64,000 bases of DNA. It comes from Methanosarcina sp. (GTDB lineage: Archaea; Halobacteriota; Methanosarcinia; Methanosarcinales; Methanosarcinaceae). The translations under genes were made by a program, and so were the position numbers. The stretch is taken from the NCBI RefSeq assembly GCF_028693135.1, contig NZ_JAQUVZ010000013.1, positions 1 through 64,000 of the forward strand, in the 5' to 3' direction. The notes below the pieces were generated by a model. That model was not told where the DNA came from. It saw only the letters and a list, made by a program, of their open reading frames with translations, and did no database searches. This document shows, in pieces, positions 19,124-27,594 of this stretch (positions within the stretch are counted from its first letter, which is position 1; each line of letters begins with the position of its first letter).

Positions 19124-19399
19124 TTATTCGATTTTTTCAATTTTCTCTTTCTTGACAAAGGGCTTGCTGATTTTCTCTGGCATCCAGGCAGGCCTATTTT
19201 CGGGGGCTTTGACAACCTGTTTCCATGCCTTGAAAACGTGCACCTTCTTTGTCCCGCGTTCCCTGAGGCGGATAATCTCCGGTTTGGATTTTGTCCCTTT
19301 GCTCCGGTTTGCAGCTTTCAGAGCCGCCTGACGAGGCTGTTTTCCAGTGAAAACGCCGTGCTCATTTCCTTCTTCGTCTCTCAAAACAAAATTTCTCAT
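19124..19399 (-). CDS. Non-histone chromosomal protein MC1
   Basis: A 91-residue basic protein of the MC1 family, the main DNA-bending chromosomal protein of Methanosarcina. The sequence starts MRNFVLRDEEGNEHGVFTGK and continues QPRQAALKAANR, then KVHVFKAWKQVV and RPAWMPEKISKP, all family signatures. The frame is open seven codons further upstream, but the conserved start is ATG 19399. It is a single-gene unit with a long non-coding stretch behind its promoter, as expected for a highly expressed gene. Confidence 0.95.
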   Translation of the reverse strand: MRNFVLRDEEGNEHGVFTGKQPRQAALKAANRSKGTKSKPEIIRLRERGTKKVHVFKAWKQVVKAPENRPAWMPEKISKPFVKKEKIEKIE

Positions 19400-19638
19400 G
19401 TCTGTTATAAAGATCACCACGCAAATTAGTTGCTAGATATTGATTAAGCGTTTATGTATATAAAATTTTTCTTTGGATGTTGCCTATAGTTATTGGTTTA
19501 TAAGAAATCCCCATTATTCTATAAAGAGTATATAAACTACATTTTTTTATTTTGTTGAAAATATGGGAAATATTTAAATATTTAGATCTCAGGACCGGGG
19601 GTAAAATAACATCGGTAGTACTAACATAGGCAGTATTT

Positions 19639-19719
19639 AAGAATGTAGTGAACTGCCTAAGAATGTAGTGAACTGCCCCCACCTGCCTTTTGATGAAGAC
19701 GAGGAAGGGGAATTCTCGC
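19639..19719 (-). repeat. Solo TnpB-type right end with duplicated edge
   Basis: GTGAACTGCCCCC ... GAGGAAGGGGAATTC (19668-19715) matches the hairpin found beside tnpB at 55.5 kb and its relatives. The 19 bases AAGAATGTAGTGAACTGCC occur twice in tandem (19639-19657 and 19659-19677), duplicating the outer edge. No tnpB is present nearby. Confidence 0.5.
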
Positions 19720-19946
19720 TGTGCCTCCGCGTTCCCCAAGTTAAAGTTTTTGTGTATCCTTCTCTTTTTGTTAAGGTTTTTGCAGAATAAAAAGAATATA
19801 AAATCTGCAATTAAAGAGCTTCCAAATCCGTTTCCGGATAGCAACGGAGACCTTAAAAATCTCCCGCCGCATGGAAAGTTTCCCTGCCAACAAAGCTCCT
19901 TAAGATATTGGATTACCAGTTGAAGGGGCTTATATTCGATGCCTGA

Positions 19947-20090
19947 GAACCCGGGGATTCGGATAACTTTTTTGAGTGGTATGCGGTAAAAAGAGACCCA
20001 GAAATCCGGGATAAAAGGCTAAAAATTATCTATGGAATTGAGGTGGGAATCTCAAAACCTCAAAATGAAATACAGGCGCAAGCTCGATAA
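19947..20090 (+). pseudogene. Decayed C-terminus of the 96-residue protein family
   Basis: The frame reads EPGDSDNFFEWYAVKR and then RDKRLKIIYGIEV before a stop at 20088. This aligns with the ends of the intact proteins at 21177 and 22783 (GDESDFFDWYAAKRG ... NKRLEVISGI). An in-frame stop lies at 19944, and only short resemblance (LIFDA) precedes it, so the first two thirds are lost. Confidence 0.6.
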
Positions 20091-20434
20091 TATCCCTGTA
20101 CCTCGCAAGTTATATATACCATCCCTAACAAATGATAATATTGTATAAAAGTCTCTAAATTGGAGAGTGTTTTTTCAGATAATGTTGCACCCAGGGATCA
20201 ATTTTAGTGAACCTTCAGATGCATCTGTTGAAGTTTTCAGCTTTTTGTCTTGTTTTAAAAGCTTCAGAGAAGCTAGTTTCCACGCTATAAAACCGGGGAG
20301 ACTATTTAATTTTTGAGCTGGTTGAAAACCGCCTTCAGTAAAACATAATCAAGTAAAAAACGCAAACCAAAATAAAAACAAACTATATATAAAAAAAAAC
20401 CTTTAGCACTTTTATTTGCGAGGTCCGAAACAAA
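20091..20434 (+). promoter_or_regulatory. Spacer with promoter of the two-span membrane protein
   Basis: A clear TATA sequence, ACTATATATAAA, lies near 20383, about 50 bases before the ATG, followed by GAGGTCC as a ribosome-binding site. A second AGTTATATATACC at 20110 is also TATA-like but leads to no gene I can support. Confidence 0.4.
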
Positions 20435-20674
20435 ATGTCAGAAGAATCAGATGATCCAGACAGTAGTGATAGTAGCAGTCGTCAGAAAATGTTCACAGCA
20501 GCCGGAATGATCCTGTGTGTAATACAGTTTGCCTTCTTTATGTACATGATTTTAATGTTCATGGAGATGGACTTTGCCCAGGGCTTTAAGTTCATGCTGC
20601 TTGCATACTCTTCAGCGTTCATTTATAAGAACATGGAGAACTCCGGGATAATTCGTCTTGTAGCCCGGAACTGA
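20435..20674 (+). CDS. Small two-span membrane protein
   Basis: A 79-residue protein with an acidic, serine-rich N-terminus (SEESDDPDSSDSSS), then two hydrophobic helices at about residues 20-42 and 48-66, and a short basic tail. The TATA box and ribosome-binding site upstream support expression. It has no motif I can link to a function. A long tetranucleotide array begins about 100 bases after its stop. Confidence 0.65.
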   Translation: MSEESDDPDSSDSSSRQKMFTAAGMILCVIQFAFFMYMILMFMEMDFAQGFKFMLLAYSSAFIYKNMENSGIIRLVARN

Positions 20675-20771
20675 TGACGGTGTAGGTTTAATTTCCAAAT
20701 CCACACTTTCTACCCCTATCTGTTCTGAATTTTTTTATTTTTTCTTATTCCCCTTCTTTTTATTTTTACTC

Positions 20772-20852
20772 TTCATTCATTCATTCATTCATTCATTCAT
20801 TCATTCATTCATTCATTCATTCATTCATTCAATCAATCAATCAATCAATCAA
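20772..20852. repeat. Tetranucleotide microsatellite
   Basis: Almost fifteen copies of TTCA are followed directly by more than five copies of AATC. It lies between genes, so length changes would not shift a reading frame. Confidence 0.95.
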
Positions 20853-21176
20853 ATAATTCTGGCTTTTTTGTTGTCTATTTGCAGGTGGACCTGAATCCTG
20901 CACCAATCTAAAAAGAGTATTCTGAAGATTGTGAACCCTGAGACAACGGAAGAAAGTCTGTCTGATAAATTATCAAGTTATGTGATCGCAATAAAATACT
21001 TATATATTTGAATCTTAGCCTTATGTTGCCTGTATTTCTGGATTCCAGATGATAAAGCTCATTAATAAATAGAAAAAGAGATATGGGATCAATTTTTAGT
21101 ACCATAATATTTTTATTACCAATATTTTTATTACCAATATTTTTATTACCATTAACAATTCTTATATGGGATAAAC

Positions 21177-21467
21177 ATGGACCACACATTGCAGATTGAT
21201 ACCGATTACTCGCTGCAGGAAGTAAGCGAGGTTATTCGCTCGGCTCTGGAACATGAGAAACATCTTGCAAAATACAAGGTATACCGCTATTCCATGATCT
21301 GCGATGAATATGAAGACCAGTACGACCTGATCTCCACGGAGTTTATACAAAAATTCGAAGCCGGCGAATACATAGACGGCGACAAATATTTTGACTGGTA
21401 TGCCGCAAAAAGAGGGCTTGACCACTGGAAGCAAAAGCTGGCTGTCCTTGATGCTATCAGGTTCTAA
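21177..21467 (+). CDS. 96-residue family protein, copy 1 (antitoxin-like)
   Basis: A 96-residue soluble protein about half identical to the protein at 22783. Conserved parts are the N-terminal DTDYSLQEVSEVIRSALEHEKH, YKVYRYSMICDEYE, and the C-terminal EFIQKFEAGE and KYFDWYAAKRGLDHWKQKL. The latter pattern (xEFxxKFExGE then DxxDFFDWYA) resembles small antitoxin-like proteins often paired with a toxin gene, but no toxin lies beside it here. The antitoxin idea is inference only. ATG 21177 follows GGGATAAAC. Confidence 0.75.
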   Translation: MDHTLQIDTDYSLQEVSEVIRSALEHEKHLAKYKVYRYSMICDEYEDQYDLISTEFIQKFEAGEYIDGDKYFDWYAAKRGLDHWKQKLAVLDAIRF

Positions 21468-21689
21468 CTGGCAGAATACCACCAGAGACAAGAACCGTAC
21501 CCTTTCAGGCAGCCTTTTTTCCGAACCTGTAGAATACTTTTGTCAATTTTCCTTCTTTCATTTTCCTTCTTTCATTTTCCTTCCTTTTTCCATTCGGTTT
21601 TTTTGTACAGCCCCCAAGTGTATAAATTTTATGACAATGTTTAAATAGCTGGTCTGCCGTATTTTTATCATCAGTGTTTTTTTCATGGT

Positions 21690-22487
21690 GTGATGATGAG
21701 GGAGCAAGTCAAATTAATAGAACTGGTTTTTCTATCTGATAAAAGGAAGAAACTCCTTCTTTTTCTGAAAGATAAGCCCGGGAGTATGGCTGAGATTCAG
21801 GAACACCTTTCAGCAACTCCTGTTTCAATTCTCCCTCAGCTCAAAAAATTGAAAGAAGGTAATCTAGTTGTACAGAAGGGGCATATATATGAACTTTCTC
21901 TAATGGGGGGTATAATAACAGACAAAATGCTGCCTTTTCTGGATACCCTGGAAGTCCTGGAAGAAAACTTCGATTACTGGACGAAAAGGAACCTTGAAGG
22001 AATCCCTCCTTTTTTACGAAAAAGACTTTTTGAACTGAAGAACTGCAAACTCATTCGTCCAAAGATGAGCTATATGTTCGAACTTAATCCTGAATTTGTA
22101 GAAGAACTTAATCTTTCCACGCATGTTCTCGGATTTGCTTCCTATTTCCACCCTTCTTTTACCACACTCTACCCGGAACTTGCAAAAAAAGGGGTGAAAA
22201 TTTCTTTGATATTTACGGAGCCAGTGCTCCAGAGGTTCAAAAAGGATTACAGAGAAGAACTGTGCACTTTCCTGAATTTTGAAAACGTCAGGGTGTTTAT
22301 TTTTCCGCACGACCCCAAAATTGCAGACTTGACAGTAACAAATAGGTTTTTTCTGGTCACCCTTTTCCCCAGGGAAAAATTCTTTGAACACGAAAGTCTG
22401 CTCAGTTTCGAACCTGAAGCCCTTAAGTGGGGTACCGTCCTTTTCTCACACATGTTAAAAGAAGCAATTCAGGTAAAGGATGTTTGA
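21690..22487 (+). CDS. Winged-helix regulator with FilR1 (DUF1724) domain
   Basis: A 265-residue archaeal transcription regulator. Residues 8-75 form an ArsR-like winged helix (KRKKLLLFLKDKPGSMAEI, then SILPQLKKLKEGNLV). The rest matches the FilR1/DUF1724 effector domain, with the late HMLKEA end. Its ligand is not known. It lies between the two intact 96-residue paralogues on the same strand, with about 220 and 300 bases of spacer, so each gene may have its own promoter; control of these neighbours is possible but not shown. Confidence 0.85.
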   Translation: MMMREQVKLIELVFLSDKRKKLLLFLKDKPGSMAEIQEHLSATPVSILPQLKKLKEGNLVVQKGHIYELSLMGGIITDKMLPFLDTLEVLEENFDYWTKRNLEGIPPFLRKRLFELKNCKLIRPKMSYMFELNPEFVEELNLSTHVLGFASYFHPSFTTLYPELAKKGVKISLIFTEPVLQRFKKDYREELCTFLNFENVRVFIFPHDPKIADLTVTNRFFLVTLFPREKFFEHESLLSFEPEALKWGTVLFSHMLKEAIQVKDV

Positions 22488-22782
22488 ATTTCATAGGTTT
22501 CTATTATCAGTTATTCTCACCAATTTTTCCTTTGCAATTCTCTTTATTAATCCCTGTTGGCGCTCCTTCTCACTTTCCCTTTTCTTTAAGCTATAAATTC
22601 ACATTAGATGTAAAAAATAAAAATAAATTTAGAAATAGGAAATGAATAAAGCAGTTATGAGAATTAGATCATAAAATGGAAGGTCTGAAAAAGAGATTTT
22701 TTTAAGGTAATAAACCTGTCCAATTGTTTTTTTTCATAATTACTTTATATGAAATAGGTGACTATTCTTTATAGGGATAGAC

Positions 22783-23073
22783 ATGAGTGTCACACTTAAC
22801 ATAGAAACTGATTTCTCACCTCAGGATGTATGTGAGGCTATCCGTTCGGCTCTGGAACATGAAAAGCATGTTGCAAAATACAAGGTCAAGCGGTATTCCA
22901 TAATCTGTGAGGATTTCGAAACAAAGTTCGGGTACAGCTCAAGTGAACTCAGGGCGAAGTTTGAAGCCGGCAACATGGGAGATGAAAGTGATTTCTTCGA
23001 CTGGTATGCGGCAAAAAGGGGATTAGACCACTGGAACAAAAGGCTTGAGGTTATTTCAGGAATTTCCGTGTGA
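22783..23073 (+). CDS. 96-residue family protein, copy 2 (antitoxin-like)
   Basis: Paralogue of the protein at 21177, same length, with SALEHEKHVAKYKVKRYSIICEDFE, ELRAKFEAGN and DFFDWYAAKRGLDHWNKRLE. The two genes also share the GGGATA-AC sequence just before the ATG, so the duplication included the translation start. There is no adjacent toxin candidate. A third, decayed copy lies at 19947. Confidence 0.75.
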   Translation: MSVTLNIETDFSPQDVCEAIRSALEHEKHVAKYKVKRYSIICEDFETKFGYSSSELRAKFEAGNMGDESDFFDWYAAKRGLDHWNKRLEVISGISV

Positions 23074-23386
23074 GAGACAATTTTAAATTCATCAATTTTT
23101 TTGGGAAAGTTCTGCATTCCTGTTCCCCGAAAGTTAACTTTGAAATCCGGATCACTCTTCTACGGGATCGTATTTTTATAAAGCCATCCTGTTGCAGGGC
23201 AAAGTTTCTCCGGGCAAAATAATTCTATTGGCAAGACTGAGAATTGACAAATTATTTATGTACATTTAAAAAAATTACAGGTTAATTTATTCGATACATA
23301 TGGAAATTGTCTTATTCTCTACCTCCCCCATTATCTTAACATCATCAAAATATCAATAAATTTCTCTTTTTGGAGAGGAGTTTGGT
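23074..23386. promoter_or_regulatory. Upstream region of fae
   Basis: About 310 AT-rich bases. TATA-like ATTATTTATGTA occurs near 23250. No gene is supported before the mini-ORF at 23387. Confidence 0.3.
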
Positions 23387-23404
23387 ATGACTTTTCCTTT
23401 GTAG
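23387..23404 (+). promoter_or_regulatory. Five-codon upstream ORF before fae
   Basis: ATG-ACT-TTT-CCT-TTG-TAG is preceded by a very strong ribosome-binding sequence, GGAGAGGAG, at seven bases. It ends about 20 bases before the fae start. The site looks better for translation than that of fae itself, suggesting a leader peptide or ribosome loading site. Confidence 0.35.
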
Positions 23405-23426
23405 AAATAGACTTGAGGTGTTAAAC

Positions 23427-23933
23427 TTGGTAAAAACTGTTTTAAAAAGCATGATAGGAGAAGCTCTCATTGGTTCAGGCCCGGAAATCGCACACATAGA
23501 CCTTATAATCGGGCCAAGAGGGGGACCTGTAGAGGCAGCATTTATGAATTCCCTTGCGATGCCCAGGCAGGGCCATACCCCGCTCCTCGCTGTCCTTGAA
23601 CCGAATCTCCAGCCAAAACCTGTTACCCTGCTCGTAAACAAGGTAACGATAAAGAATGTGGCACAGGCTGCCCTGATGTTCGGGCCGGCTCAGGCTGCGG
23701 TTGCAAAAGCGGTTATGGACTCGGTAGCTGCAGGAGTGCTCCCTGAAGAGCAAGCAGATGATATTTTTATCATTGTTTCTGTCTTTATCGAATGGGATGC
23801 AAAAGACAAAGATAAAGTCTATGAATACAACTATGAAGCTACAAAGCTTGCAATAGCCAGGGCGATGGAGAGCAGTCCAACAGTTAAAGAGGCACTGGCC
23901 AAAAAAGACTCAGCAAAACATCCATTTGCGTAA
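23427..23933 (+). CDS. fae: Formaldehyde-activating enzyme
   Basis: A 168-residue Fae-family protein, which condenses formaldehyde with tetrahydromethanopterin (tetrahydrosarcinapterin in Methanosarcina) to methylene-H4MPT. Family features are IGEALIGSGPEIAHIDLIIGP with the catalytic histidine, GHTPLLAVLEPNLQPKP, TVKVNKV-like LLVNKVTI, MFGPAQAAVAKAV, and the C-terminal FIIVSVFIEWDAKD. It is a stand-alone Fae without the Hps domain. Both GTG 23418 and TTG 23427 are possible; GAGGTG at 23415-23420 is properly spaced only for TTG 23427. A five-codon ORF lies directly upstream. Confidence 0.93.
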   Translation: MVKTVLKSMIGEALIGSGPEIAHIDLIIGPRGGPVEAAFMNSLAMPRQGHTPLLAVLEPNLQPKPVTLLVNKVTIKNVAQAALMFGPAQAAVAKAVMDSVAAGVLPEEQADDIFIIVSVFIEWDAKDKDKVYEYNYEATKLAIARAMESSPTVKEALAKKDSAKHPFA

Positions 23934-24310
23934 AGCAAGCTGTAGCTACTTCAGGGCATATAAAAATATTTCAAGGATATGCCCGGAATATCATCCGGAC
24001 ATCCCTCTTTTTTCAAGAATAACTCTGCCTGAGTCCATCATTAAACATTTGAAAATTCTTAATAGTTATTTGAATATTATTATTGCTGGAAAATATATTG
24101 TCCACCATACCAAACATTATTCCAATAAGACAGAAAATAAAGCTTTGTAATATATCTGATGAGCGCCAGAATTAGCAAGAATTATCTTTAAAAAATTTGG
24201 GTTCTGGGAACATTATTGTGATCAATAGGCTCTGTATAGTTTTTTGAAACACATTAATTTCCATAATTTGTGTTGTTAGATGGAAACTTGCTAATTGCGG
24301 TCCCGAGATA

Positions 24311-24376
24311 GTTTCATACGTAACGATTATATACACAATGAACCTATGAAGCCCCATAATAATTTCATAAGTAACG
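24311..24376. promoter_or_regulatory. Paired direct repeats upstream of marR
   Basis: GTTTCATACGTAACG (24311-24325) and ATTTCATAAGTAACG (24362-24376) are 51 bases apart, close to five helical turns, and precede the regulator's ATG by 65-130 bases. They are candidate operators, possibly for autoregulation. Confidence 0.45.
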
Positions 24377-24440
24377 GCATCACAAATAACTTGAATTCCA
24401 AAACAGGCATCCATGCTGCATAAAAAAGGAAAATAATATT

Positions 24441-24908
24441 ATGAAAGACCCAAGAGAAATATGTGGCCCTATTGCCCACATATACCGGAGCAATCTGGCA
24501 TACATGGTAAAGGAACTGGAAACTTACAGGATAGGAAGTGGACAATTTGATTTTTTAATGGTTTTGTACCATAAAGACGGCATCTCTCAGGAAAGCCTTG
24601 CAAAGATCCTGAAAGTTAGCAAAGCAACAAGTACCAGAGCACTCCAGAGTCTGGAAAAAGAGGGGTATGTGTACAGACAGAGGGACGAAAATGATCACCG
24701 GGCTTACAAAGTTTACCTGACTGAAAAAGGAAAGGAAATAAGAGATGTTGTCCTTGAAAAGCTGATTTCATTTGTCGATACCCTCCTTTCGGATTTCACC
24801 CCGGAAGAAAAAGAAATTTTCAGGCAACTGGTCCAGAAGGCTGCATTTAAACTTCTTGAACCCGGGTTCGAACATCCGCGTCCTGACGGGTCGGGGGACA
24901 TGAAATAA
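24441..24908 (+). CDS. MarR-family transcription regulator
   Basis: A 155-residue winged-helix protein of the MarR type. The helix-turn-helix is around residues 45-75 (ISQESLAKILKVSKATSTRALQSLEKEGYV), followed by the wing QRDENDHRAYKVYLTEKG. MarR proteins usually bind as dimers and respond to small aromatic or toxic compounds. It is followed 360 bases later by an ABC export unit on the same strand, which it may control. Direct repeats upstream could be its binding sites. Confidence 0.9.
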   Translation: MKDPREICGPIAHIYRSNLAYMVKELETYRIGSGQFDFLMVLYHKDGISQESLAKILKVSKATSTRALQSLEKEGYVYRQRDENDHRAYKVYLTEKGKEIRDVVLEKLISFVDTLLSDFTPEEKEIFRQLVQKAAFKLLEPGFEHPRPDGSGDMK

Positions 24909-25270
24909 AAAAGAGAAGGCCACTCTTAAGAGAAAGTCCCTCTTATTACCACCCTGTCACATTTATAAGGTATGTTTGGAGTTTGGGTAGCTTTTCCGGT
25001 TTCAGACCGTCGGTCATTTCTGCTCCCCATGCTACTGCTTTTCCGAGTATACAGGACTTATAAAGAACGTACAGTGTCTTAAAAAAGTAGGGCAATGTCC
25101 GAGATGGCAGATAAGATGTTTCACATATGACAGTTCATTTAAGAATCCTCAGCCCACATCACAAAACCGGGATTATGGGAACGAGGGAAACCATGAACAA
25201 AAAGAAGATCGCAATCAAGATCCCTTAAAAAGTTTCAGCTCAGATATGACTAGCTTTTTAGAGGTAATTT
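24909..25270. other. Spacer between marR and the ABC operon
   Basis: About 360 bases with no supported gene. It presumably contains the promoter of the ABC operon; GAGGT at 25260 is the ribosome-binding site for the ATPase. Confidence 0.35.
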
Positions 25271-26191
25271 ATGACACTTACTGAAATTATAGAGACATTT
25301 AAAACGAAGTTAAATCCTTCAAAAACTATGGATTCACTCGAAAGAACAGCTAATTTCTACGATGAATCCGAGAATGGTTCAGGGGAAAGTGATTCAGGGG
25401 AGGATCTAAAAAGCAACCCTTACAGCAATTCAGCCACCGTGGCTGTCAAAAGCTCTGAAGCTACCAGAATCACTCTGAACGAAAAAGAACCACTTATCAA
25501 ACTGACTGATGTCTGGAAAATTTACCAGATGGGGGAGGTCGAGTTTGCGGCTCTCAAAGGAATAGATCTGGAGATCTACGAAGGGGAGTTCCTGGTTGTT
25601 CTGGGCCCCAGCGGAAGTGGTAAAAGCACACTTATGAACCTGCTGGGATGCCTGGACCTGCCTTCAAAAGGCACGGTTTTCCTGAACTCAAGGGATATCT
25701 CAGAACTTGCTGAATCCGAACTTGCCCGCATCCGGGGACAGATGATCGGCTTTATTTTCCAGAGTTTTAACCTTATTCCTACCCTGAACACTATGGGAAA
25801 TGTCATCCTGCCTCTGGAATTCCAGGAAGAAGAACCTGAAAAAGCAAGGCAAAGGGGGGAATACCTGCTCGAAATCGTGGGGCTCTCGGACAAAAAATTC
25901 AACCTTCCTTCTCAGCTTTCAGGCGGACAGAGGCAAAGGGTTGCTATAGCCCGCTCCCTGGCTGTGAACCCACCCATAATCCTGGCAGATGAGCCGACTG
26001 GAAACCTGGACACGAAAACTGGAGACTACATTCTGGACTTTCTGTCAAAATTACATGAAAAGGAAGGCAAGACAATTATCATTGTCACCCACGATCTGGA
26101 CATTGTAAAACATGCGACAAGGGTTGTGTACATCAGAGATGGGGAAATCGAAAAAATAGAAGAACGCACGAAAAACAAATCGGAGAAATAA
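25271..26191 (+). CDS. MacB/LolD-type ABC transporter ATPase
   Basis: A 306-residue ATPase of the MacB/LolD/FtsE group. Walker A is GPSGSGKS at residues 112-119, the Q-loop is in FIFQSFN, the signature [14 protein letters not shown] begins at residue 216, and Walker B/D-loop [12 protein letters not shown] follows near 235-246, with the switch histidine in VTHD. The first 75 residues are an unusual acidic, serine-rich extension not found in the usual 230-residue members. It begins an operon: the next gene starts three bases after its stop. Confidence 0.93.
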   Translation: MTLTEIIETFKTKLNPSKTMDSLERTANFYDESENGSGESDSGEDLKSNPYSNSATVAVKSSEATRITLNEKEPLIKLTDVWKIYQMGEVEFAALKGIDLEIYEGEFLVVLGPSGSGKSTLMNLLGCLDLPSKGTVFLNSRDISELAESELARIRGQMIGFIFQSFNLIPTLNTMGNVILPLEFQEEEPEKARQRGEYLLEIVGLSDKKFNLPSQLSGGQRQRVAIARSLAVNPPIILADEPTGNLDTKTGDYILDFLSKLHEKEGKTIIIVTHDLDIVKHATRVVYIRDGEIEKIEERTKNKSEK

Positions 26192-26193
26192 AA

Positions 26194-27558
26194 ATGAGAA
26201 GGTTTTCTTTACTAATGATTTTACTGATATTATTATCAGTTATATCCCTGGGAGCGGGGACAGCCCTTGGTTCAAACGGAAATATAGATTCCTCATCCTT
26301 GCGGGTGAACCTGACAAACCAGAACCCTGATGCTGCTCGTCCGGGAGAACCTGTAGAGCTTACTTTAAGTGTGCAAAATGTAGGAAATAAGGATCTAAAA
26401 GACATCATTGTTACAGTTGAACCTGAGTACCCCTTTACCGGGATTTCTGGAGAATCACTTAAAAAGACAGTTTCCTATCTGAACGCACGGCAGGATGACA
26501 ACGATGGAGCTGTCCTTAAATTCAAGCTAATGACAGATTCCAATTCTTCCGAAGGCACATATGATATAGACATCACCACCACTTCAAAAAGCGGGTCCGG
26601 GTCCTCAGCAACTACATACACCACTACAAAAACCATCCAGCTCGAGGTCAGGGGTAAAGAATATGCTCAGATCGTGACCATAAACAAGGCGAACATTGAC
26701 ATAGCAAAGGAAGAAACGCTCGAGTTCATCATAACGAATACCGGAACTTCCCCTCTGAAAAATATGGTCGTTTCCTGGAAAGAGCCAAAAGGGGTTATTC
26801 TACCGGTATACTCGGATAATACCAGGTACATCAAGTATCTGAAAGCCGATCAATCCGTAAATGTTGCTTACTCAGTAATGGCAGACGTAAACGCAGCCCC
26901 TGGACTCTATACTCTGGATGTAAACCTCAGCTTTGAAGACTATGAATCCAATGAAAAAAATATCCAGACCACAGCAGGACTTTTCGTTGGGGGAGAGACT
27001 GACTTCGATGTAGCCTTCTCGGAAAGCGATGCAGGAGAGATTTCTCTTTCAGTTGCAAACGTGGGAAACAATATGGCATATTCGGTGAAAGTATCTGTTC
27101 CAAAACAGGACGGGTACAGGGTATCAGGAAGTTCGTCAACTATTGTAGGAAACCTTGAGAAAGGAGATTACACAATCGCTTCATTTAATGTTGCGAGTAC
27201 ACAGGCTGCAGGCGGGAGTGCAGAAGCAAAACCAGGCACCGCAAAAACAGGTGCCGGAGAAAATATAGCTTCTGCTTCCATGAATTCTAATCCACTCAAA
27301 ATCCAGATTGAGTATACGGATGCAAAAGGAGAAAGAATAACTGTAGATAAGGAAGTAGAACTCGAGACGACTTCCGGAAATATGACTGCACAGGGAGCGA
27401 CAGGCAACAATGGCGGTCTCAGTTCATACCTGCTCTACATCGTGTTAATAGTGCTTGCAGGAGGTGCATTCGTGTACCGCAAGAAAATACAGGAAAAAAT
27501 ACAGGCACGAAAAGAGAAACAATCAGGTAGTAAAAAGCCCGAAAACCGGGATAACTGA
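26194..27558 (+). CDS. Membrane-anchored CARDB/S-layer-like protein of the ABC operon
   Basis: A 454-residue exported protein. It has an N-terminal signal peptide (about residues 1-27), then immunoglobulin-like repeats of the COG1361/NEW3-CARDB type (PGEPVELTLSVQNVGNKDLKDI; EETLEFIITNTGTSPLKN; GEISLSVANVGNNMAYSV). A low-complexity Gly/Ala/Thr stretch precedes one transmembrane helix near residues 408-428 and a basic cytoplasmic tail rich in Lys, Glu and Gln. It lies between the ATPase and permease genes and takes the place of the periplasmic adaptor of bacterial MacA-MacB systems, which suggests an accessory or substrate-capture role. Confidence 0.85.
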   Translation: MRRFSLLMILLILLSVISLGAGTALGSNGNIDSSSLRVNLTNQNPDAARPGEPVELTLSVQNVGNKDLKDIIVTVEPEYPFTGISGESLKKTVSYLNARQDDNDGAVLKFKLMTDSNSSEGTYDIDITTTSKSGSGSSATTYTTTKTIQLEVRGKEYAQIVTINKANIDIAKEETLEFIITNTGTSPLKNMVVSWKEPKGVILPVYSDNTRYIKYLKADQSVNVAYSVMADVNAAPGLYTLDVNLSFEDYESNEKNIQTTAGLFVGGETDFDVAFSESDAGEISLSVANVGNNMAYSVKVSVPKQDGYRVSGSSSTIVGNLEKGDYTIASFNVASTQAAGGSAEAKPGTAKTGAGENIASASMNSNPLKIQIEYTDAKGERITVDKEVELETTSGNMTAQGATGNNGGLSSYLLYIVLIVLAGGAFVYRKKIQEKIQARKEKQSGSKKPENRDN

Positions 27559-27594
27559 AAAGAGCAGCATCAATAGAAAACGGAAGGGTGCAAG

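Noticed and set aside
19452-19844. 130-codon minus-strand frame
   Set aside because: It crosses a solo TnpB-type end and AT-rich spacer and has no conserved pattern.
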